DNA of 64,000 bases, from the NCBI GenBank assembly GCA_027676805.1, contig JAQENU010000005.1, forward strand, positions 186,001 to 250,000. Reading direction: 5' to 3'. Position 1 is the stretch's first letter; each line of letters begins with the position of its first letter. Both the position numbers and the translations under genes were made by a program. Source of the stretch: Coprobacillaceae bacterium UN01-12pH3A. Its GTDB lineage: Bacteria > Bacillota_I > Bacilli_A > Erysipelotrichales > Coprobacillaceae. The notes beneath the pieces are model-generated. The model saw only the letters and a list, made by a program, of their open reading frames with translations, was not told the DNA's origin and made no database searches. This document shows positions 1-9,222 of the stretch, piece after piece.

Positions 1-1
1 A

Positions 2-241
2 AATAGAGCTTTTATACAAAGTGTAAATATGATAAAGTCATATTCAGACTCTGAAGATGGATATGAAAGAATTTTATTAGATTTAGGGTTCCCAAAAGAA
101 GATATTAATATAATAGGTAATAAAATAGTTGAATATATCGATATTAGGGGCACAGAGAATAAGCTAATTGAATTAAGTAAGGACCCAGTATTTAATAAAT
201 TATCTCCATTTGGCAAGAATATTATTAATAAAATTAAATAA
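2..241 (+). CDS. C-terminal part of an unrecognised protein (5' partial)
   Basis: The frame is open to the left edge of the window: no stop lies between base 2 and the first ATG at 29, and no ribosome binding site precedes that ATG. The gene therefore probably begins outside the window. The visible 79 residues are charged and mostly helical in character, with no membrane segment and no motif I recognise. They end in GKNIINKIK. The following 230 bp hold only a weak CCTTA/TAAGG hairpin near 401-415. Function is unknown. Confidence 0.45.
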   Translation, partial: NRAFIQSVNMIKSYSDSEDGYERILLDLGFPKEDINIIGNKIVEYIDIRGTENKLIELSKDPVFNKLSPFGKNIINKIK

Positions 242-471
242 TTAGAATACAAAGGATATGATACTATTTTCTTGCTAAAATCATTATCGGCAGTATAATA
301 TGTATAGAACATAATAATATAAAACAATCAAAACTAAATGATTAAGTTTAATATTCGTTTGTCTTTATCGAATAGGAATAAACAAATAAAGTCCACAGAG
401 CCTTATTCTATAAGGTTTTACGGATTTTTTCTTTTTGTTTGAGTACAAAATAATGAAAATTATTGATTAAA

Positions 472-847
472 CTATGAATTGTTTCTTACTTTATTAACGC
501 GACATTTCTTATATTTTGGACCACTTACACAAGGACGTGGATCAGTTTTCCTGTTTTTTTAATACATCTTGTTAAATACTTTTTCTCCCTCCAATCGGTT
601 GGAATATTATCTAATTCATAGGATAATAAGATTTCCAAATGATTTTAGTAAATCGTCATCTTCTAGGAAAGTTATGCCGTCAATATTATAATTAATAAAA
701 CATACAAAGTTTTCATTACTCGTATATAACTCTTTACTTTTACGCCCATCATTTTTATATACATTTATATTAAGAGAATCAGCAGGCATATTCCCATGCT
801 TTTGTGGAAATGTTGGTGATAGTGGATTCTTTACTGTTTTTAGCCAT
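472..847 (-). pseudogene. Decayed SEC-C motif gene
   Basis: On the minus strand three frames must be joined to read one protein. The first runs through DSLNINVYKNDGRKSKELY to FLEDDDLLKSFGNLIIL. The second, after a frameshift near 625, reads ELDNIPTDWREKKYLTRC. The third, after another shift near 555, reads DPRPCVSGPKYKKCRV and ends at a stop at 472. The last piece is a degenerate SEC-C zinc motif (normally PCGSGKKYKKCC) with an altered CxxG and a lost final cysteine pair. No start with a good ribosome binding site is visible; ATG 847 is one possibility. The gene is broken and its original role is unknown. Confidence 0.6.
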
Positions 848-1308
848 AAGATTGCTTATTATTGATTAATAAAGAGGCAAATGGATTGTATATTAAGTTG
901 ATAATTGGTTAAAAAAACAAAGAAATATTAGTGAGAAATAAAAGAAAATGATCAAATGTTATGGGGAAAAGAAATAAATAATATTAAGAACTGCATTGAC
1001 GAAATTATTATAAAAGAAATTATTGAAGTAAAAAATTGCAGCCACACAATCTTATTTTTAATAATGTCTAAAATTTGGCTTTATGTTAAAAATTTGTTTC
1101 ATATTGGATTTTTCTTTCGATTTCTGAAAGTGTAGTATAGCGAGAATTAAATTTGGATAATTTTAAGTGTAATGGAATGTATGAGTGATGTTTTTTTGTG
1201 TCAATAAACTTTGCATATATTTTAGTATTTATATTCACTTCATATATTTAGATAATGCTTATATTTTAAGAATTAGTTGGAAAAAAAGACTTGAATCTTC
1301 TGACTTTG
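848..1308. other. Gene-free AT-rich stretch
   Basis: I see no supported gene, RNA or strong terminator here. Both strands are dense in stops. The sequence is probably decayed DNA between the SEC-C pseudogene and the TetR gene. Confidence 0.4.
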
Positions 1309-1887
1309 CTAACTGTTAGGAAACTCTTTTACGATAGATGTAAGGGAAGAATGTAATACAGTAGAAATATAGGTAACTAGTTCCTCTTTGCTTTGTTGTT
1401 CTTGATGTGTAATCCTTTCTACCAGTGTTCCAGCAATTGCTTCTGTATAGAAAGATGCTAAGAATTTTTTGAAATTATCCGGAAGATTTTTATGTGTTTC
1501 TTCTTCGGCTTTGCCTATGATAACTTCTACAATGCCTACAAAATCAGTATAAAAAAATCTCTTTAGTTCATCTCTGCCCAAAGAATCATAAATATTATTC
1601 AAGAATTTATTATTTAACTTGATATAATCAATGACAAATAAAATAGCTTCTTCATAATCGATAATAAGGTCAAAACTTTTAACAACATCAATTGCTTCTT
1701 GATCTAATGTCCATTTCAGTAAATCGTAAATATCTGCAAAGTGATAATAAAAAGTTTTTCTGTTGACCTTACATTCACTAATTAACTCACTGACAGTAAC
1801 CTTTGAAAAAGATTTCTTTATAACAATTTTTTTCAATGCTTCTGCAAAGAGTTTTTTTGTATTTAAACTTGTAATCTCATATTTCAT
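1309..1887 (-). CDS. TetR/AcrR family transcriptional regulator
   Basis: This is a DNA-binding repressor of about 192 residues. The N-terminal TetR helix-turn-helix is at residues 10-55 (FSKVTVSELISECKVNRKTFYYHF), followed by an all-helical ligand domain of the DhaS-like type. I placed the start at ATG 1887 because AAGGAGG lies 7 bases upstream; the open frame runs 18 codons further but has no ribosome binding site there. It is divergent from the ABC/FtsX operon starting at 2079. A perfect 8-bp-arm inverted repeat sits in the shared promoter region, so it most likely represses that exporter and itself. The inducer is unknown. Confidence 0.85.
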   Translation of the reverse strand: MKYEITSLNTKKLFAEALKKIVIKKSFSKVTVSELISECKVNRKTFYYHFADIYDLLKWTLDQEAIDVVKSFDLIIDYEEAILFVIDYIKLNNKFLNNIYDSLGRDELKRFFYTDFVGIVEVIIGKAEEETHKNLPDNFKKFLASFYTEAIAGTLVERITHQEQQSKEELVTYISTVLHSSLTSIVKEFPNS

Positions 1888-2006
1888 ATTCAAAACCTCC
1901 TTGATAAAATTTAATATACAGTTATCCATCAAATAATTCAATGGCTATTTTTTATTTATTTGCCCATCAACTCACTTGTGTTTGACCGTATTTTACCCAA
2001 CTGTGA

Positions 2007-2031
2007 AGATATGACCATACTTTTCATATCT
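2007..2031. promoter_or_regulatory. Probable TetR operator between divergent genes
   Basis: The arms AGATATGA (2007-2014) and TCATATCT (2024-2031) form a perfect 8-bp inverted repeat with a 9-bp spacer. It lies just upstream of a TATAAT at 2041-2046 that would serve the 2079 operon. Position and symmetry fit a TetR-family operator blocking the exporter promoter. Confidence 0.6.
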
Positions 2032-2078
2032 ATACTTTTTTATAATAGTGGTGTTGACAGGAAAGGAGTAGATCATTT

Positions 2079-2411
2079 ATGAAAAAGTATGCAGACCAAT
2101 ATTGTTACACGATAACAATGATTACACCAGTTGGTAGACGAGATGGAAGTTTAGAGTTGAACATAAGTCATGATGAGATATCTGGTTATCTTGATATTTT
2201 AAATCATAGAAACTTATTGTCTGGCAAAATACTAAAACATGGGTGGTGTGAATTGAACGGTGAGCTAGTTTCACTTATGCGTAAATCATATTATACAGCG
2301 GTTGGAACATTTGATTCCCATTCAATTCAATTAATGCTTAAAGAAGCGAAAAATAGTTATCAACTATATGGTATTGCAAAGGATAGGGGGCTTGAATCAT
2401 GCACTATATAG
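2079..2411 (+). CDS. Small unrecognised protein, first gene of an ABC/FtsX operon
   Basis: A 110-residue soluble protein with a good ribosome binding site (GGAAAGGAG). No membrane segment or known motif is visible; the sequence is mixed alpha/beta. The 3' end overlaps the ATPase start at 2399 by 13 bases, so it is translated with the exporter and presumably belongs to the same system. Function is not recognised. Confidence 0.7.
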   Translation: MKKYADQYCYTITMITPVGRRDGSLELNISHDEISGYLDILNHRNLLSGKILKHGWCELNGELVSLMRKSYYTAVGTFDSHSIQLMLKEAKNSYQLYGIAKDRGLESCTI

Positions 2412-3100
2412 AAATGATAAATAGTTGTAAGACTTATGAAATGGGCGATAGTAAAATATATGCAAATAAAGATGTGAATTTCTCTATTGAAAAAGGAGAA
2501 CTAGCTATTATTTTAGGGGCATCTGGAGCAGGTAAATCTACTGTACTCAACATTTTAGGAGGTATGGATACCAATGATAAAGGAAAAGTGATTATTGATG
2601 GAAAAGATATATCAGACTATACACCTAAGCAATTAACAACCTATCGAAGAAATGATGTAGGATTTGTATTCCAGTTTTATAATCTGGTACAAAATCTAAC
2701 CGCAAAAGAAAACGTTGAACTAGCTTCTGAAATCGTAGAACATGCGCTCGACATTGATCAAGTATTAAAAGATGTAGGACTGGCAAATCGAGTCAACAAT
2801 TTTCCATCACAGTTATCTGGAGGAGAACAGCAAAGAGTAGCCATTGCTAGAGCTATTGCTAAAAATCCTAAAATTTTATTATGTGATGAGCCTACTGGCG
2901 CTCTTGATTATCAAACTGGAAAACAGGTGTTACAAATATTGCAAGATATGTGTACGAAAATGGGAGCAACCGTTGTTATTGTGACACATAATGCGGCGAT
3001 TGCGCCAATTGCTAATCGTGTCATTTATATGCACGATGCACGAGTTAAGAAAGTAGAAATCAATTCAAATCCACAAAGTATAGCAGAAGTCGAATGGTAG
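2399..3100 (+). CDS. ABC transporter ATP-binding protein (MacB/LolD-like)
   Basis: The 233-residue ATPase powers the FtsX-type permease encoded next. Walker A is GASGAGKST (about residues 40-48), the Q-loop region is FVFQFYNLV, the ABC signature is [14 protein letters not shown] (about 139-152) and Walker B is [12 protein letters not shown]. The ordering and the FQFYNL motif are those of the MacB/LolD/FtsE group, which works with permeases that do mechanical work or export in the membrane. The start overlaps the upstream gene and the end overlaps the longest permease frame. Confidence 0.93.
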   Translation: MHYIEMINSCKTYEMGDSKIYANKDVNFSIEKGELAIILGASGAGKSTVLNILGGMDTNDKGKVIIDGKDISDYTPKQLTTYRRNDVGFVFQFYNLVQNLTAKENVELASEIVEHALDIDQVLKDVGLANRVNNFPSQLSGGEQQRVAIARAIAKNPKILLCDEPTGALDYQTGKQVLQILQDMCTKMGATVVIVTHNAAIAPIANRVIYMHDARVKKVEINSNPQSIAEVEW

Positions 3101-3111
3101 AGGTGACAGTC

Positions 3112-6100
3112 ATGAAAAAGAAGAAATTATGGAAAGACATCAAAAAGTGTTTTTCTCATACAAAAGGACGATTTATCTCTATATTCGCTCTTATGATGTT
3201 AGGTTCCTTTGCTTTAGTTGGTCTTAAAGTAACAGGACCAAATATAAGAGAAACAGGAAGCCATTATTTTCAAGATTTAAATTTATCGGACATCACTGTA
3301 ATTGGAGATTATGGAATTGATGAAGAAAACCAGAAAACTATCAATCAGTTATCAGGTACAGAAAAAGTTGAATATGGTTATTTGAAAGATGTTGAAATTA
3401 AAAATTCAACAGATGGTATCCGTATCCTTTCTAATCCAAATGAAATTTCAAAATATGAATTGGTAGATGGAAGAAATGCAAACCAAGAGAGTGAAATTGT
3501 CTTGTCAAATACGTATGCAGATAAATATAAAATTGGGGATACCATAGAGTTTAGTGAAAAAGAAAATGCTTCTGGAAAATATGTTTTAAAAAAGCATTCC
3601 TTTAAAATTGTAGGTTTTGCAGATTCGCCAGAATTTTTATCTTCTATCAATATGGGGCAATCTACTTCTGGGGCAGGAGAATTAAAAGGATATGCCTTTG
3701 TAAAAGATACCGTTTTTGATTCTGATTATTATATGCTAGCACGTATGACATTTAAAGATACTAAAAATATAGATTCATACACTAATGAATATACGGATTT
3801 AATTCAAAATCACAAAAGTGAATTAGAAAAATTAATGATAAATCAACCAGAAATGAGGTTGCAAGCAATCAAAGAAGAGTATCAAGGACAGATAGATGAT
3901 GGACAAAGACAACTTGATGAGGCGAAACAAAAATTATCAAGTACTGAAGAACAGCTAGCAAATGCGAATGAACAAATAGAAGGATCAAAAGCAACCATCA
4001 ATTCATCTGTGACGAAGCTACAAGAAGTACAAGAACAATTATCTGTTGGACAAGCTGAATTAAATGAAAAATGGACACAGTTACATTCTGCAAAGCAGGA
4101 ATTGGACAGCGTTAAAGTCACTTTACAAGAAACAGAATCGCAGTTAAATACAGCTCATCAAGGAATTGTACAAGGTTGGGAAAGTATCGATAAAGCAACT
4201 AATGAAATTTCAATAAAAGAAACAGAACTTACACAGGCAAAAAAAGAAATGGATTCTAATGAAGAATCGTTAATCGATGGGAAAGGTAAATACGAAGTTG
4301 CGATTGATTCCTATCGTCAAACAATTGATCTGCTTAAAAACCAGCTTGATAATCCTAACCTTCCTGATGAAATAAGAGATGAAATAACTCAAAGATTGAC
4401 AAATGTTGAAATAGGACTTCAAAATCTGGAAATCGAGTATCAATCATTTATGTCGGATACGTATAAACCACAGATGTCTAAGATAGAAGCTATCCAGAAA
4501 CAACTATCAGAAAATGAAATAAAACTCAATCAGACAAAACAAACACTATTAACTCAAAAGGGGGTATTAGAGAAAAAGGAATTAGAATATAACGCTGGCT
4601 ATTCTAAATATCAAGAGGGTATTGATATATATAATCAAAGTTTTAATACCTACTATGCTGGTTTAGCTACATGGGAAAATTCTTTTAACATGCTATCATT
4701 GAAAGATAACGAATATAAAGAAAATATTTCAAAATTGGAAAGTGCTAAGAAAGAACTTGCTGAAAAAGAGAGTGAGTATAAAAACAAATTAGAAGAATTT
4801 AATGAAAAACAAGGTGAAGCAAAAAATCAAATAAGCGAGAGTGAAAAAAAATTAGCTGATGCCAAGGAAAGTATGGAGCGTTTAGAACTACCTGTTTATT
4901 CCTTAGATACACGTAGAGAAGTCCCTGGTTCAGATGGGTACAAAATCTATGATACAATTTCTGTGATTATTGATTCTCTTGCGAATGTTTTCCCGATTTT
5001 CTTATATTTTGTGGCTGCATTAGTTACATTAACTACAATGACGCGTTTTGTTGATGAAGAAAGAATAAATTCAGGGACATTAAAAGTATTAGGATATACA
5101 GATAGAGATGTGATGAAAAAGTTCACTATTTATGGTTTGGTTTCTGGATTATCAGGTGCAATCACAGGTATTATTCTAGGTCATATATTAGTTCCTCTAA
5201 TTATTTATAATGCTTATGGAGCAAGCTTTGATGTTCCAAAAATAGAGATGCATTTTTATTTAAAAGCAACTATGATTGCATTAATTTTAGCAATGTTAAG
5301 TGCAGTTCTTCCAGCTTGTATTGTTGCTTTTAGAGAATTGAAAGAAAAACCAGCGGCTTTATTATTACCAAAACCACCAGCAAATGGTTCTAAAATTTTT
5401 CTGGAACGTATTAAGCCAATATGGAACAAAATGAGTTTTACTCATAAAGTAACTGCCAGAAACATCTTCCGTTATAAAAAAAGAATGCTAATGACAATCT
5501 TTGGTGTTTGCGGAGCAGTCACATTATTGTTTGCCGGCTTTAGTGTTCAAAATTCTATTTCTGGAATCAACGAGAAACAATTTGGAGAAATTATTAAATA
5601 TGATCTAATTGTTGCTCAAAATAGCAATCTGAATGATGAAAAGCAAGATGAAATGAATTTGTTATTGTCAGATGATGCTATAAAACAACAATCATCAATC
5701 TATTATGATTCGCTGACAAAAGTTGCTGGTGAAAATCATGATAAACAGGCAATCAAGTTGATCGTTACAAACAATGAAACAAAATTTGATGATTATATTG
5801 CTCTTAAACATCGTAATACACAGACAAAAATAGACTTAAAAGATACAGATGGAGCAGTCATTTCAGAACGATTTGCAGAATTATTAGATGTTGAAATTGG
5901 AGATAGCTTCACAATATCCGATTCGAATAATCGTGAATATACACTAAAAGTCGCTGATATTACAGAAATGTATACTGGGCATTTTATCTTCATGAATGAT
6001 TCATATTACGAAACATCTTTTTCAAAGAATTATGAGCCCAATGCGAATTTAATTATATTGAAAGATCAATCTACAGAAAATGCTCGAATACAGGCAAGCA

Positions 6101-6582
6101 AATTTATGGAATCAGATAGTGTAAAAGGTGTTATTCAAAACATGACATTAACAAATCAGATTGATACAATTGTTCATTCTTTGAATAAAGTTATGCAAGT
6201 ATTGATTGTTGTAGCTATTCTGCTTGCTGTTGTCATTCTTTATAATCTTACAAATATCAATATTGCTGAACGTATACGAGAACTATCAACGATTAAGGTA
6301 CTCGGCTTTTATGATAAAGAAGTAACTATGTATATTTATAGAGAAACGATTCTACTCTCTCTTATTGGAATTTTAGCTGGATTCGGATTGGGAGATATTC
6401 TTTATCGATATATTCTGGCTGTTGTACCTCCTGATGAAGTTATGTTTAATCCAGCATTAGGGGCAAAAGCATTTATTGTTCCAGTGATGTTAATTGTTGG
6501 GATTACTGTGATACTGGGGTATATCATGAACAGAAAACTAAGTAAATTAGATATGCTCAGTGCATTGAAATCTGTAGATTAA
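3112..6582 (+). CDS. Large FtsX/MacB-type ABC permease with long extracellular coiled coil
   Basis: The 1,156-residue permease has one N-terminal membrane helix (about residues 20-42) and a periplasmic-type core domain. A very long Gln/Glu/Lys-rich coiled coil follows at about 245-590. Next come a first FtsX domain with three helices (about 625-750), a helix near 795, a second extracellular domain and a final FtsX domain (about 1030-1150). I chose ATG 3112 because GAGGTG lies just upstream; an in-frame ATG at 3094 is also possible. It pairs with the 2399 ATPase under TetR control. The substrate is unknown; such permeases export peptides, lipids or drugs, or regulate cell-wall enzymes. Confidence 0.9.
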   Translation: MKKKKLWKDIKKCFSHTKGRFISIFALMMLGSFALVGLKVTGPNIRETGSHYFQDLNLSDITVIGDYGIDEENQKTINQLSGTEKVEYGYLKDVEIKNSTDGIRILSNPNEISKYELVDGRNANQESEIVLSNTYADKYKIGDTIEFSEKENASGKYVLKKHSFKIVGFADSPEFLSSINMGQSTSGAGELKGYAFVKDTVFDSDYYMLARMTFKDTKNIDSYTNEYTDLIQNHKSELEKLMINQPEMRLQAIKEEYQGQIDDGQRQLDEAKQKLSSTEEQLANANEQIEGSKATINSSVTKLQEVQEQLSVGQAELNEKWTQLHSAKQELDSVKVTLQETESQLNTAHQGIVQGWESIDKATNEISIKETELTQAKKEMDSNEESLIDGKGKYEVAIDSYRQTIDLLKNQLDNPNLPDEIRDEITQRLTNVEIGLQNLEIEYQSFMSDTYKPQMSKIEAIQKQLSENEIKLNQTKQTLLTQKGVLEKKELEYNAGYSKYQEGIDIYNQSFNTYYAGLATWENSFNMLSLKDNEYKENISKLESAKKELAEKESEYKNKLEEFNEKQGEAKNQISESEKKLADAKESMERLELPVYSLDTRREVPGSDGYKIYDTISVIIDSLANVFPIFLYFVAALVTLTTMTRFVDEERINSGTLKVLGYTDRDVMKKFTIYGLVSGLSGAITGIILGHILVPLIIYNAYGASFDVPKIEMHFYLKATMIALILAMLSAVLPACIVAFRELKEKPAALLLPKPPANGSKIFLERIKPIWNKMSFTHKVTARNIFRYKKRMLMTIFGVCGAVTLLFAGFSVQNSISGINEKQFGEIIKYDLIVAQNSNLNDEKQDEMNLLLSDDAIKQQSSIYYDSLTKVAGENHDKQAIKLIVTNNETKFDDYIALKHRNTQTKIDLKDTDGAVISERFAELLDVEIGDSFTISDSNNREYTLKVADITEMYTGHFIFMNDSYYETSFSKNYEPNANLIILKDQSTENARIQASKFMESDSVKGVIQNMTLTNQIDTIVHSLNKVMQVLIVVAILLAVVILYNLTNINIAERIRELSTIKVLGFYDKEVTMYIYRETILLSLIGILAGFGLGDILYRYILAVVPPDEVMFNPALGAKAFIVPVMLIVGITVILGYIMNRKLSKLDMLSALKSVD

Positions 6583-7064
6583 AAATAGTCAGTCTCGTTG
6601 TTTTTCTCAGAAGATGAAAAGGTAATCAAAGAGATGTTTTTTTTGATAGTATAGAGAAAGTATAAAAATTACAAATTACTGTAATGATCGATTTACTAAA
6701 ATTGTTGTTTAAAATAAAAATATTTGATGAGTACATTTTGAATGCAATAATTTTGATAGTTATGTAAAATCAGAATAATAATAGTATATTCTAGATGAAA
6801 GTGATGATTATATGTATTAAAATAACAATGCAATATTTTTGTGAGCATACTGGAAATAACTCTAAAAGAGCGAAAAAACATTGTATATAGGTTTTTTCGC
6901 TCTTTTTTGTACTCATATAGTACGCATTACATTGTTATCGCATTTGTTTTTTGTTTCAGATGGAGTAAAGATTTTAGTTAAACAAATTTTTTTAAATATG
7001 TAATAGTTAATAAAAACATATCGATATTTTGTTAAATTTTCTTAATGTCAGTCGCTTTTATCAC
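6583..7064. other. Intergenic stretch before the van operon
   Basis: It contains the terminator at 6864-6908. A minus-strand open frame at 6696-6881 has no ribosome binding site and overlaps the terminator, so I do not accept it as a gene. Nothing else is supported. Confidence 0.5.
6864..6908. terminator. Bidirectional terminator after the FtsX operon
   Basis: The stem AAAAGAGCGAAAAAAC pairs with GTTTTTTCGCTCTTTT and is followed by a T-run on the plus strand and preceded by an A-run. Confidence 0.8.
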
Positions 7065-7108
7065 CTTAGGATTCTCTTAGGAATTCAACAATGAAACATT
7101 AATAAAAT
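7065..7108 (+). promoter_or_regulatory. Putative response-regulator-activated van promoter
   Basis: Two identical heptamers CTTAGGA lie at 7065-7071 and 7076-7082, exactly 11 bp apart. That is the spacing of tandem OmpR/PhoP/VanR-family subunits on one DNA face. A -10-like TAAAAT lies at 7103-7108, so the second heptamer occupies the -35 position, as in activator-dependent promoters. No vanR gene lies nearby, so the regulator would act from elsewhere. Confidence 0.45.
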
Positions 7109-7122
7109 ATTAAAATATGAAT

Positions 7123-7165
7123 AGCTCCAGTTTTGTATGATATATGCGAACAGGAGCTTTTTTTA
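7123..7165 (+). terminator. Terminator-like hairpin in the van leader
   Basis: AGCTCC (7123-7128) pairs with GGAGCT (7153-7158), extended by GTTTTG/CGAAC, and is followed by seven T. It lies between the putative promoter and vanH with no gene upstream to terminate, so it may be an attenuator. Confidence 0.6.
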
Positions 7166-7197
7166 TTTTCCTAGTTTAGAGAGGAGAAGATATCATC

Positions 7198-8178
7198 GTG
7201 AAATCTAATAATGAAGCTGAAGTGCAAATGAAGCCAAACACAACAAGATTGACTGTTTTTGGCTGTGAACCTGATGAAATTGAAGTGTTTCAAAAATTAT
7301 CTCCGCACTTTAGAGTAAGACCAGTACTGATTGATTTAAACATAACGGAAGATACTGCAGTGCTGGCAAAAGGAAGCCAGTGTATTAGCGTAGGACATAA
7401 GACTGTACTTTCGAGAAGTACGATAGCGGCAATTAAAAAAGCTGGGGTGAAATGTATCATTACTCGCAGTGTTGGCTATAACCATATTGATTTAAATGCA
7501 GCTAAAGAGATGAACATTATTGTAGAAAACACATTATACTCACCGGGAAGTGTTGCTGATTATACGTTAATGATGATCCTGATGGCTCTTAGAGGGGCTA
7601 AATCTACAATAATCAATGTAGAAAAATCTGATTTTCGGTTAAACACTATTCGCGGTAAAGAATTGCGAGATTTAACCGTCGGTGTTATTGGCAATGGTCA
7701 AATCGGTAAAGCCGTTATTGAACGTCTGCAAGGTTTTGGGTGCAAAGTGCTCTCCTGTAATAAAGAAACAATGGATTCTTCCTTTGCTGAAATTCTAAAA
7801 AACAGTGATATTTTAACTCTCCATTTGCCATTGGATGAAACAAATCATCATTTGATCAGTTATCCGGAAATAGAACAGATGAAGCAAGGCGCAATTCTGA
7901 TTAATACAGCAAGAGGTGGACTTATAGATACTAAGGTCTTAATCGAAGCCTTGGAAAAAGGAAAGCTGGGAGGAGCTGCATTGGACGTTTTAGAAGGAGA
8001 AGAGGGCATCTTTTATACAGACTGCACCAATAAAGGGTTCGAAAATTCTTACTTATCCCGTCTTAAACAGATGCCAAATGTGATGATTACACCTCATACG
8101 GCTTATTATACAGATCAAGCTTTATACGACATAGTTGAACACACATTAATGAGTTGTGAAAAATTTGAAAGGAAGTAA
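7198..8178 (+). CDS. vanH: VanH-type D-lactate dehydrogenase
   Basis: The enzyme reduces pyruvate to D-lactate, which the next gene product ligates to D-Ala for glycopeptide-resistant cell wall. The 326 residues carry the D-2-hydroxyacid dehydrogenase fold. The NAD motif is GNGQIG, the catalytic Arg is in NTARGG, the Glu in DVLEGEEG and the His in TPHTAYYT. Stretches such as CISVGHK, SVADYT, VEKSDFRL and KLGGAALDVLEGEE match the VanH family closely rather than generic LdhA. The start is GTG 7198 with an upstream GAGGAG; ATG 7228 is the alternative. First gene of a three-gene operon, 5 bp before the ligase. Confidence 0.95.
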   Translation: MKSNNEAEVQMKPNTTRLTVFGCEPDEIEVFQKLSPHFRVRPVLIDLNITEDTAVLAKGSQCISVGHKTVLSRSTIAAIKKAGVKCIITRSVGYNHIDLNAAKEMNIIVENTLYSPGSVADYTLMMILMALRGAKSTIINVEKSDFRLNTIRGKELRDLTVGVIGNGQIGKAVIERLQGFGCKVLSCNKETMDSSFAEILKNSDILTLHLPLDETNHHLISYPEIEQMKQGAILINTARGGLIDTKVLIEALEKGKLGGAALDVLEGEEGIFYTDCTNKGFENSYLSRLKQMPNVMITPHTAYYTDQALYDIVEHTLMSCEKFERK

Positions 8179-8183
8179 ATAAA

Positions 8184-9221
8184 ATGAAAAAATTAAAAAT
8201 TGCTATTCTATTTGGAGGAATTTCAGAAGAACATGATATTTCAATAAAGTCAGCGATGGAAGTCGCCGCAAATATAAACAAAGAAAAATATGAACCGATT
8301 TATATAGGAATCACCCGATCAGGCGTATGGAAACTATGTGATAAAGTAACGAAGGATTGGGAGGAACACACGGATTGCTCAGTCATTATTTCATCAAATA
8401 AGATGATTCGGGGGATGCTCGTTGTGCGTGACAGCAAGTGTCAGATTCAGCCGGTGGATGTAATTATACCTGTCCTTCATGGAAAAATGGGGGAAGACGG
8501 GTCTGTTCAAGGGCTTTTAGAATTATCCGGTATTCCTTATGTGGGGTGTGGCATTCAAGCATCAGCTGTTTGCCTAGATAAATCTCTGACTTATCTCGTC
8601 ATGCAAAACAGTGGATTTAAAACACCTGAATTTAAAATCTTGAATGAAAATGAGACACGATGCGGTGAAAATCTAAGCTATCCTGTTTTTGTAAAGCCGA
8701 CACGTTCAGGGTCATCTTTTGGTATTACAAAAGTATGTCACCCAAAAGAACTCCCTAATGCTATTAAAGAAGCAAGAAAATATGATAAAAAAGTTTTGAT
8801 TGAACAAGCGGTTATCGGTATGGAAGTAGGGTGTGCAGTATTAGGCAATGGGGACGATTTAATGGTAGGAGAAGTAGATCAAATCAAACTCTCTCATGGA
8901 TTCTTTCGTATTCATCAAGAAAAAACACCGGAAACCGGTTCAGAAAATTCAGCGTTTATTGTTCCCGCAGAGGTTCCTGAAAAGAAGAGAGAAGAAATCA
9001 AACAGACAGCTAAGGCCATTTACCAAAGCTTAGGGTGCAGCGGACTTGCACGAATCGATATGTTTTTACAAGAAGATGGACAGATTATACTTAATGAAGT
9101 CAACACCATGCCGGGACTTACTTCTTATAGCCGTTATCCCCGTATGATGCGTGCAGCAAACATAAAATTTGAGGAACTGATTGATCGTTGGATCATGTTG
9201 GCATTAGAAGGGAGGAAATAA
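8184..9221 (+). CDS. D-alanine--D-lactate ligase (VanA/VanB/VanD type)
   Basis: An ATP-grasp enzyme of 345 residues that joins D-Ala to D-Lac, lowering glycopeptide affinity for peptidoglycan precursors. Diagnostic segments are LFGGISEEHDISIKSA, HGKMGEDGSVQGLLELSG, PVFVKPTRSGSSFG and LNEVNTMPG. The omega-loop contains FRIHQE, whose His is associated with D-Lac rather than D-Ala specificity in VanA. N-terminal stretches (AMEVAANINKEKY, WKLCDK) seem to me closest to VanD, but subtype needs alignment. It is translated between vanH and vanX, with overlapping or near-abutting junctions. Confidence 0.94.
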   Translation: MKKLKIAILFGGISEEHDISIKSAMEVAANINKEKYEPIYIGITRSGVWKLCDKVTKDWEEHTDCSVIISSNKMIRGMLVVRDSKCQIQPVDVIIPVLHGKMGEDGSVQGLLELSGIPYVGCGIQASAVCLDKSLTYLVMQNSGFKTPEFKILNENETRCGENLSYPVFVKPTRSGSSFGITKVCHPKELPNAIKEARKYDKKVLIEQAVIGMEVGCAVLGNGDDLMVGEVDQIKLSHGFFRIHQEKTPETGSENSAFIVPAEVPEKKREEIKQTAKAIYQSLGCSGLARIDMFLQEDGQIILNEVNTMPGLTSYSRYPRMMRAANIKFEELIDRWIMLALEGRK

Positions 9222-9222
9222 T

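Noticed and set aside
3882..4121. Minus-strand cysteine-rich open frame
   Set aside because: Shadow of the permease coiled coil; no ribosome binding site, and composition mirrors the Gln/Glu-rich sense strand.
6696..6881. Minus-strand 61-codon frame
   Set aside because: No ribosome binding site, overlaps the terminator, and low-complexity aromatic composition typical of AT-rich noncoding DNA.
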